Assembly (NCBI GenBank): GCA_045643285.1
Contig: JAZUKN010000025.1
Location: 77,255 to 141,254, forward strand
Reading direction: 5' to 3'
DNA: 64,000 nucleotides
Source: UMGS1696 sp045643285
Lineage (GTDB): Bacteria; Bacillota; Clostridia; Oscillospirales; CAG-272
Shown: one piece after another, positions 57,486 through 64,000 of the stretch
How the letters are laid out: every line of letters starts with the position of its first letter
How positions within the stretch are numbered: position 1 is the first letter of the stretch
The notes under the pieces: model-generated
What the model saw: the letters and a program-made list of their open reading frames with translations, nothing else
Databases searched by the model: none
What the model was told of the DNA's origin: nothing
Translations under genes and position numbers: made by a program

Positions 57486-58658
57486 ATGAGACTTAAACTT
57501 GTAAAAGGCGGCAGAGAGTGCTTGCTTCAAGCAATGAATGGAGGAGATCCGCCTGTATTCAGCTCAATCAAATATGGGAATGGTCCTGATGCAGGAGACA
57601 GAGCGACAGAAATGTCAAATGTGCTTTTGACTATCCCCATTACAGAAATATCAAGATCTGAAGGAAGCGAATTTGTCAGACTCAAGGGGTACTTCTCTAA
57701 TGCTGATATAGTTGAAAGGTTTAGAGTTACAGAAACAGGTGTATTTATTCAAAACCCAAGTGACCATTCACGCGAAATTCTATTTGCTTACTCTCATGTA
57801 GAAAGCGAAGAAGCCATTTTGATCCCATCTGTTGAGGATTATACTTTCGAAACCACAGATTCTGTTCTTGTATATGTTGGTGAAACCCAAAATATTACTG
57901 CAATTATTTCTGAATCAATGGCTTATACCACTAAGGCTGAATTCAATGCGCATGCAGACAATTTGAATAATCCTCACCATGTCAATAAGGAACAAATTGG
58001 CTTAGGAAATGTTCCAAATGTAACAACCGACTCACAAACTCCACTTATCAGTGAGATTGAAGACCCTATAACAGAGCAAAACGTAAGTGAACTAGAACTA
58101 TACAATGGAGATACATTAACAAGAATTGTTACGAAAATTTCCTACGCAATTCGTTGGTTTATCAGCCATACCTTGAACAAGAACAACCCTCATGGCGTCA
58201 CAATTAACCAAATAGGAGCGGCATCAGAAACACACCAACATACCGCTTCTCAAATTACAGGAGGTGTTCTTTCTGTTGCTAGAGGAGGAACTGGAGTTTC
58301 ATCTTTGGACAAACTCACAGCCCTGGTGCTTGGTGGAGTTACAGAGATCGCAAAGAAAGGAACTTACCAAGGCAATTCACTTTTTGGAGCAACTAACAAA
58401 ACTACAATAGAATACGACAGAAAACCGAAAATTCTTATTGTGCAACCTGCATCATCGTCTAGTGCTAGATATGGAGGTTTTGTTTGTTTGGCAGATGTAA
58501 CAACAATATACTGCGGAGGTATTCTTAATGATGTAGATGATTCAAGGTCGGAGTTGACATTTTCTTGGGGAGATAAATCTGTTTCATGGTATAGCACTAA
58601 AGGGGCCGGAGAACAGTTAAACGAATACAAAACATATCGGTATATTCTGATATTTTAA
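57486..58658 (+). CDS. Tail fibre protein
   Basis: 390 residues behind AAGGAGG. N-terminal attachment domain (LKLVKGGRECLLQAMNGGDP, VTETGVFIQNPSDHSREI), repeats of the form NNPHHVNKEQIG and NNPHGVTINQIGA, and ARGGTGVSSL before a C-terminal receptor-like domain (RKPKILIVQPAS, then FVCLADVTTIYCGG). Likely receptor binding. Confidence 0.8.
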   Translation: MRLKLVKGGRECLLQAMNGGDPPVFSSIKYGNGPDAGDRATEMSNVLLTIPITEISRSEGSEFVRLKGYFSNADIVERFRVTETGVFIQNPSDHSREILFAYSHVESEEAILIPSVEDYTFETTDSVLVYVGETQNITAIISESMAYTTKAEFNAHADNLNNPHHVNKEQIGLGNVPNVTTDSQTPLISEIEDPITEQNVSELELYNGDTLTRIVTKISYAIRWFISHTLNKNNPHGVTINQIGAASETHQHTASQITGGVLSVARGGTGVSSLDKLTALVLGGVTEIAKKGTYQGNSLFGATNKTTIEYDRKPKILIVQPASSSSARYGGFVCLADVTTIYCGGILNDVDDSRSELTFSWGDKSVSWYSTKGAGEQLNEYKTYRYILIF

Positions 58659-58676
58659 CAGTGAAAGGATAAACGA

Positions 58677-61600
58677 ATGTCGACAAAAAAAATAACAGAA
58701 CAAGAAACCACTACGAGTATAAAAAACAATGCCAGTGTTCTTATTACTCAAAGAGAGCCGATTGAAGAGGGAAGTGAAGAGTTAGAAGAATCTCTAAGAC
58801 GTGCTTCTTTGGCTGCGTTAATTTCTTCGCTTAAAAACAACGGCATTCTTGATGGAGTGCAGATGTCGCAGGGTATTATGGATATGTACCCGAGCCTTGT
58901 CAAGAGCGTAGTTTCCATCGAAAACGGTATCCGTGTTACCTATTGGGATGAAACCTACGAAGACATAGAAATCCAGAGCGGAGGTCTTGCCTTCGATGCG
59001 ATTTCCTACGACCAGCAGACCGGATACTTCCACATCACGCTAGGAGGCGAAGATGTCGTTGACCCGTGCTACATAGGAGGTGGAGGAGGTGGCGGCTCAT
59101 CAGGATCCGTCATCACTATCACCAACAGAATGCCGTCAAGGACATTCGCCATCACCGACACGACCGAATCCTGTGCGATCCTGTTCTCCGCTACGAGCGT
59201 TGACTCCGAAACGGAGGAGCCCACCGGAAACCTGACCGCAAACTGGTATGTCAACGGAAACCGTGTTTCCATTCAGAACATTCCGCAGGGCAACGGTCAG
59301 TTCGAGGTAAGAAACTACCTCACGAACGGTGCTACGAATACTGTGAAGCTCGTCATCGAAGATACCTATGGCGGAAGCAAGTCTATGATCTGGACTGTCA
59401 CCGTTACCGCCTACACGATGTCGTGGAACATCGAGGACTTCGCAAATCACGGCGAGGACGCATTCAACCTCCGTCTTGTTCCGAACGGTCAGGGAGATAA
59501 GACCGTTAAGGTCACGGTTGACGGAGAAGAAATATACAGTCAGGTGGTTGCTACGAGCGGTCGTGCAATCGCCATTACGGTTCCTGCTCAGGATCACGGA
59601 GCCCACACGGTTCTCGCTTGGATTCAGGTAACTGTTGACGGAAGCACCATAACTACCGAACCGTTGCGTCACGTCGGCATTTGGGTTGACCCCGATGACG
59701 ACACGCCCATCGTTGCGATTTATGGTTCCTCTTTCACCGCTTCGCAGTACAACACCCTGTCGATTCGATACAGAGTATATGACCCGTCTTCTGAGACGGC
59801 AACGGTGTACCTGAACATCACGGGTGAAAACGAAAGAACTCTCAATGTCGGAAGATCTACGCAGGTATTTGCGTACAGACCGACCACATCCGGCAACAAG
59901 CAGTTCGCCCTTACCTGCGGAGAAGAATCAGCCGTTGCGACCATCAATGTAACGGCTACCGAGTACGACATTCACCCGGTAACGAGAGGACTTATCGCAG
60001 ACCTCGACCCGTCAGGACACACCAACACCGAATCCGGTGCGAAGCAGTTCGGTTATAAGGATCAGGATGGAGAAAATCATCCTCTGACTTTCAGCGATAA
60101 CTTCGACTGGGTATCCGGCGGCTTCCAACAGGACAGAGAGGGAGTAACCGCCCTCGTAATCAAGCGTGGCAGTTATGTGGAATTTGACCGCTCGTTCTTC
60201 ATTGACGATGCGAAGGTTTCCGGTAAAGAAATCAAGGTCGTGTTCAAGACCACAGAATGCCGCAACTACGACGCAGAGATTTTCAACTGCGTTGCCGATA
60301 ATATTGGTCTGAAACTGCAGGCACAGCAGGCGGTTCTTTCTTCCGCATTGCAGTCTGCGACGGTCCAGTATTGCGAAGATAAGAAAATTGAAATGGATGT
60401 CAACATCGAAGCGACATCCGAAGATCAACTCGCAGTCATTTGGCTTGAAGGCGTTCCCTCTCGTGGTATCGCCTATGCAGCATCGGATAACTGGCAGCAG
60501 ACCACTCCGAAGCGTGTGAAAATCGGTTCTGCCGACTGTGATGTATGGATTTACAGAATCAAACTGTACTCCACCTCGCTGACAAGATTTGAAGTTCTGG
60601 ATAACTTCACTGCCGACTGTGCGAATACTACCGAAATGGTAGCCAGATACGAAAGAAACGACATCTTCAACACCAACGGCACTATCAACGAGCAGAAACT
60701 CGCAACCGTTAAGCCCGAACTTCGCATCATCCACATCACAGCAGACAGAATGACGACCTCAAAGAGCGACAAGGTAACTTGTACGGTAACGCTGACTTAC
60801 AGACAGGGTGGTGCTGACTACGAGTTCACGGCGACCGGCGTAAAGATGTTCGCTCAGGGAACATCGTCCCTCGAATACATCTTGGCAGCCCTCAACCTTG
60901 ACCTCGACTTCAGCTCCGCAACATCGTGGGTTGACGGCAATGATGTTCCGATCACGAAATATTCGATGACACCGAACTCTATCGGCGTGAACTACCTGAA
61001 CATCAAGTTGAACGTTGCTTCGTCCGAGAATGCAAACAACGTTTGTATGACCGACGATTACAACACGTTCCAGCCGTATATCAACCCGTCAAGAGCAGCC
61101 GACCCGAAGGTCAGAGATACGATTGAAGGACATCCGTGTGCGGTGTTCTTCACGAACAGTTCCGGTGAGACCATCGAAATCGGTGCAAGAACGCTCGGAC
61201 CCGGCGAAACCTTCCTTTACGGTGTCGGAGACCTCTGCAACTCGAAGAAGAACTATGCCGTATTCGGTCAGGACACCTCGACTTATCCTGAACAGTGCTG
61301 TGTTGAAATCGGCAATAATAACAACCCGCAGACACGTTTCAAATCCGACGATTTGAGCGATGAGACTTGGGATGGAGACGGCAACTTCGAGTTCCGCTAT
61401 CCGAAGAACCCGACCGACGCAAATAAGGCGGCTTGGCAGAGAGTCCTGTCGTGGGTTGTTTCCACCGATACCACGCAGGCAACGGGAGATGCACTTCCTG
61501 AACCCGTCACATACGGAGGAAAGACCTACACGACCGATACTGAGGCGTACAGAGCGGCAAAGTTCGTTGCAGAATTCGGGGATTACTTCTCGAAAGATGC

Positions 61601-64000
61601 GATGCTGTATCACTACCTCATCACCGAGCGTCAGTGCATGGTTGATAACCGTGCAAAGAATACGTTTATTTCCTACGAGTACGACGAATCGGCAGAAGGA
61701 TACCGTTGGAACATCTGCAAGAACTACGATGACGATACGATGGCAGGAAACGATAACTCCGGCGGTCTGACCTTCACCTACGGTCTTGAAGATACGGATA
61801 TGGTCGGCGCTGCATACGTTTTCAACGCCCACGAATCCGTGCTCTGGGTAAATCTCAAAACCATCTTTGCGGATGAACTGAAAACCATGTTCCTCAACCG
61901 CGAGGCGGCTGGTGCGTGGAGCGCAGCAAGAATCCTTGCAAAATGGAAAAGCTATCAGGCTGCCCGCCCGGAAGCTCTTGTCGTTGAGGATATGTGGGGG
62001 AAATACTTCTGCCCGTACATCAACAACGGCGAATCCCGATACATCAAGATGATGCTCGGCACAAAAGAGGATCAGCGGCAGCAGTTTGAGACCTATCAGG
62101 AGGGCTATATGTCCGCGAAGTACGGCGGCTCCGTGTCCACCGCAGACCGTATTTCCTTCCGCGCAAACGCTCCGGCTGTCTGGCAGGGCGTGGAGCCGAC
62201 TGGCGATATTGCCGACATCGTTCCTTATGCGAATACCTACATCACCGTCAAATACGGCAATGCCGGTATTGTCAGAGTGAGAGCCGAACGCGGACAGAGC
62301 TATGATATCGAAATGCCCGCCGGTGCGTCGCTGAACGACCTTGAAATGTATGTGTACTCTGCCTCAAATATCGCGTCTATCGGCTCCCTTGCAGGTCTGT
62401 ACACGAAGTTCGCGGATCTGTCCTCGGCTGTCAAGCTGCAGGAATTCCCGCTCGGCTCCAGCGAGGAAGGCTACGAGAACACGTCGCTTTCCGCTGAGAC
62501 CGGCGGCGTGTCTTTCGGCAACAACATTCTGATGGAGAAAATCGACCTCAGAGGAACACCGAATTTGACGCAGGGGTTGAACCTCTCCGCGCTGAAAGCC
62601 CTTGAAGAGATCTACACGAATCCGTCCGGTGTCACAGGTATCACCTTTGCCCGTAATGCGCCGCTCCGTGTGGCGCAGTTGAATGCTCTCCGGCAGCTCA
62701 CGGCAAGAGACCTGACAAAGATAGAAACCTTCACCATGGAGGCATCCTCTTTGCAGACGGTATGGATTGAGAGAAGTCCCGGCATCGACACCAAAACGAT
62801 GATGACGAATGCAACGGCGCTTGTACGCGGTAGACTTATCGGCGTAAACTGGACGCTCGACAACACCGCGCTCCTGCTCCGTCTGGCCAGGCTCGCGGGT
62901 CTCGACGATCAGGGCAACAACATTGACCATTTCGTGCTCACCGGCGCTGCCCACGTCGCCGTTATTTCTACGGCGGTGCTGGCAACGCTTCAGGCCGCAT
63001 TCCCGGATCTCACCATCACCTACAATCAAATCCTACCAGATTTCACCGTCACGTTCAAAAACGATGACGGTACGGCGCTTGATGTTCAGACTGTCCCGCA
63101 GGGCAGCGCCCCGACAAACCCCGTCACAAGGACAGATAGCCCGATTGCAACGCCGACGAAGGATAGCACCGTCGCGAAAAATTACACGTTCGATGGATGG
63201 TCGTGGACAAATGGCGGCGCTCTGATTCCAGATCTCAGCGTTGTGTCAATCACCGACGACACGGTAATCTTTGCACACTATTCCGAATCGGTAAGAACCT
63301 ACACGGTCAGATGGTTCAACCTCACCATACTGCTGGAAGAGCAGATCGTGAACTATAGCGAGGCAGCCGAATATTCACGTGGATATCCAAAGCATCCGTT
63401 TGATTGCGAGTATGGCAACTACTATCTCTTCCGCCAATGGGATAAGAGTTCTGCGTGTGTTGAATCCGATCTGGATATTTTCGCGCTGTATGATGTAGCT
63501 ACGCTTCCGTCTGGCAAGACGCTCGACCAGTTGAGCCCGGAAGAACTGTACGCGCTTATTCAGACAGGCGTGCTTTCCCCGACAGGTGAAAACAATGACG
63601 TGATTTCCAGCGGCGATACATTCGACCTTGTTCTTGGTAACGATTTCTCTTTTAGAAATATCGAAAGCCATGAGCTTGTACCCCTTTCCGCTCCGAAAAC
63701 CTTTAACGGTACGGATGAATACTTCATCCCGAAAATCGGAGAAGAAGGAGAAGAGGAAGAAATCAAACTGTTCGATACGGACAAATCGTTCACGCTCGTC
63801 TGCGACTTTTCTTTTTCTGCAATGGCAAGCAGCTCTGTCCTTATGGGATGCTATGAAGGCAGCGGCGTCCTGCTTCGCTGCGACGGTACAAACCCGAACA
63901 TCAGATTCGGTCCGACGCAAGCTTCTCAGGTCGGCGCAGGAACCGAGCGCGACATCGTTGTCATTCGGCACATCAAAGGAGAACCCTCCTGGCACGTCTT
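58677..64000 (+). CDS. Giant tail-fibre-like structural protein (partial, runs off right edge)
   Basis: Open from ATG 58677 (AAAGGATAAACGA upstream) to the window edge, more than 1,770 residues with no stop. A short AT-rich N-terminus, a glycine linker (about residue 137), Ig-like segments, a concanavalin/LamG-like part (GLIADLDPSGHTNTESGAKQ), a region with NICKNYDDDTMAGNDNSGGL resembling CotH-like phage proteins, a leucine-rich segment, and InlB/Flg_new-type repeats (FTVTFKNDDGTALDV, NYTFDGWSW). The end begins another LamG-like domain. Probably host-binding or glycan-binding. Confidence 0.8.
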   Translation, partial: MSTKKITEQETTTSIKNNASVLITQREPIEEGSEELEESLRRASLAALISSLKNNGILDGVQMSQGIMDMYPSLVKSVVSIENGIRVTYWDETYEDIEIQSGGLAFDAISYDQQTGYFHITLGGEDVVDPCYIGGGGGGGSSGSVITITNRMPSRTFAITDTTESCAILFSATSVDSETEEPTGNLTANWYVNGNRVSIQNIPQGNGQFEVRNYLTNGATNTVKLVIEDTYGGSKSMIWTVTVTAYTMSWNIEDFANHGEDAFNLRLVPNGQGDKTVKVTVDGEEIYSQVVATSGRAIAITVPAQDHGAHTVLAWIQVTVDGSTITTEPLRHVGIWVDPDDDTPIVAIYGSSFTASQYNTLSIRYRVYDPSSETATVYLNITGENERTLNVGRSTQVFAYRPTTSGNKQFALTCGEESAVATINVTATEYDIHPVTRGLIADLDPSGHTNTESGAKQFGYKDQDGENHPLTFSDNFDWVSGGFQQDREGVTALVIKRGSYVEFDRSFFIDDAKVSGKEIKVVFKTTECRNYDAEIFNCVADNIGLKLQAQQAVLSSALQSATVQYCEDKKIEMDVNIEATSEDQLAVIWLEGVPSRGIAYAASDNWQQTTPKRVKIGSADCDVWIYRIKLYSTSLTRFEVLDNFTADCANTTEMVARYERNDIFNTNGTINEQKLATVKPELRIIHITADRMTTSKSDKVTCTVTLTYRQGGADYEFTATGVKMFAQGTSSLEYILAALNLDLDFSSATSWVDGNDVPITKYSMTPNSIGVNYLNIKLNVASSENANNVCMTDDYNTFQPYINPSRAADPKVRDTIEGHPCAVFFTNSSGETIEIGARTLGPGETFLYGVGDLCNSKKNYAVFGQDTSTYPEQCCVEIGNNNNPQTRFKSDDLSDETWDGDGNFEFRYPKNPTDANKAAWQRVLSWVVSTDTTQATGDALPEPVTYGGKTYTTDTEAYRAAKFVAEFGDYFSKDAMLYHYLITERQCMVDNRAKNTFISYEYDESAEGYRWNICKNYDDDTMAGNDNSGGLTFTYGLEDTDMVGAAYVFNAHESVLWVNLKTIFADELKTMFLNREAAGAWSAARILAKWKSYQAARPEALVVEDMWGKYFCPYINNGESRYIKMMLGTKEDQRQQFETYQEGYMSAKYGGSVSTADRISFRANAPAVWQGVEPTGDIADIVPYANTYITVKYGNAGIVRVRAERGQSYDIEMPAGASLNDLEMYVYSASNIASIGSLAGLYTKFADLSSAVKLQEFPLGSSEEGYENTSLSAETGGVSFGNNILMEKIDLRGTPNLTQGLNLSALKALEEIYTNPSGVTGITFARNAPLRVAQLNALRQLTARDLTKIETFTMEASSLQTVWIERSPGIDTKTMMTNATALVRGRLIGVNWTLDNTALLLRLARLAGLDDQGNNIDHFVLTGAAHVAVISTAVLATLQAAFPDLTITYNQILPDFTVTFKNDDGTALDVQTVPQGSAPTNPVTRTDSPIATPTKDSTVAKNYTFDGWSWTNGGALIPDLSVVSITDDTVIFAHYSESVRTYTVRWFNLTILLEEQIVNYSEAAEYSRGYPKHPFDCEYGNYYLFRQWDKSSACVESDLDIFALYDVATLPSGKTLDQLSPEELYALIQTGVLSPTGENNDVISSGDTFDLVLGNDFSFRNIESHELVPLSAPKTFNGTDEYFIPKIGEEGEEEEIKLFDTDKSFTLVCDFSFSAMASSSVLMGCYEGSGVLLRCDGTNPNIRFGPTQASQVGAGTERDIVVIRHIKGEPSWHV

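Noticed and set aside
58677..64000. A diversity-generating retroelement acting on the fibre gene
   Set aside because: No reverse transcriptase or template/variable repeat pair was seen in the window, though the part beyond the right edge is unknown.
1..64000. tRNA genes, CRISPR arrays and insertion sequences
   Set aside because: No cloverleaf, regularly spaced repeat array or transposase was recognised on reading both strands; a dedicated scan was not possible.

Overview
The window is a low-to-mid GC Firmicutes chromosome, most likely from an uncultured gut Clostridia lineage. I infer this from the Shine-Dalgarno-rich genes, the DapA/QueA neighbourhood and the style of the phage genes. About 4.7 kb of host DNA is followed by a large prophage that runs off the right edge, so at least 59 kb of phage DNA is present. 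No rRNA, tRNA, CRISPR array or insertion sequence was seen.

Host part (1-4,800): a half-size ABC exporter cut by the left edge, a sugar isomerase-like TIM barrel gene and dapA on the minus strand, then queA on the plus strand with its own promoter and terminator. The prophage sits just downstream of queA and is bordered by a large serine recombinase. The left attachment site should lie in 4,800-4,975; the right one is outside the window.

Lysogeny and switch (4,976-9,350): recombinase, a glycine-zipper protein, a PD-(D/E)XK nuclease-like protein and a CI-like repressor are on the minus strand. A Cro-like gene opens the early plus-strand operon. The early promoter carries a TACC-GATT-GGTA operator inside its 17-base spacer.

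Early module (9,403-23,783): regulators, a SleB-like membrane hydrolase, a RecB-like exonuclease, Bet annealing protein, replisome organiser, DnaC-like loader, RusA, SSB, a Gp37/Gp68-type radical-SAM-like protein, a DUF1492-type regulator and many small cysteine-rich or acidic proteins of unknown role.

Sugar cassette (24,021-28,969): ParB-like protein, DegT-type aminotransferase, nucleotide-sugar 4,6-dehydratase, PIG-L deacetylase, WbqC-like protein and a glycosyltransferase with a DDD motif. All are tightly overlapped in one operon with its own leader. This looks like a phage-encoded route to an amino-sugar and its transfer to an unknown acceptor (DNA base, virion or host surface).

Late module (29,106-64,000): a RarA-C-terminus-like protein, terminase subunits, a BppU-like domain fused to an Ntn-hydrolase, a 1,027-residue portal fused to NUDIX, ADP-ribosyltransferase-like and nuclease-toxin-like domains with a small acidic gene behind it, MuF, protease plus nested scaffold, capsid, connectors, DUF3383 sheath, tube, a frameshifted tail-assembly chaperone pair, tape measure, and a contractile-tail baseplate (hub, gp138-like spike, gp25, an expanded J protein, tail protein I) and fibres. 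The phage is therefore a temperate contractile-tailed (myovirus-type) phage. DNA from 54.15 to about 58.8 kb is clearly more AT-rich than its surroundings, pointing to a swapped baseplate/fibre module. The last gene is a giant fibre-like protein that continues past the window. Holin and endolysin genes were not found and probably lie beyond the right edge.

A family of GGACAGTCC-rich repeats, twice followed by a (TAACCG)n run, occurs upstream of the recombinase, between two baseplate genes and inside the replisome-organiser gene.
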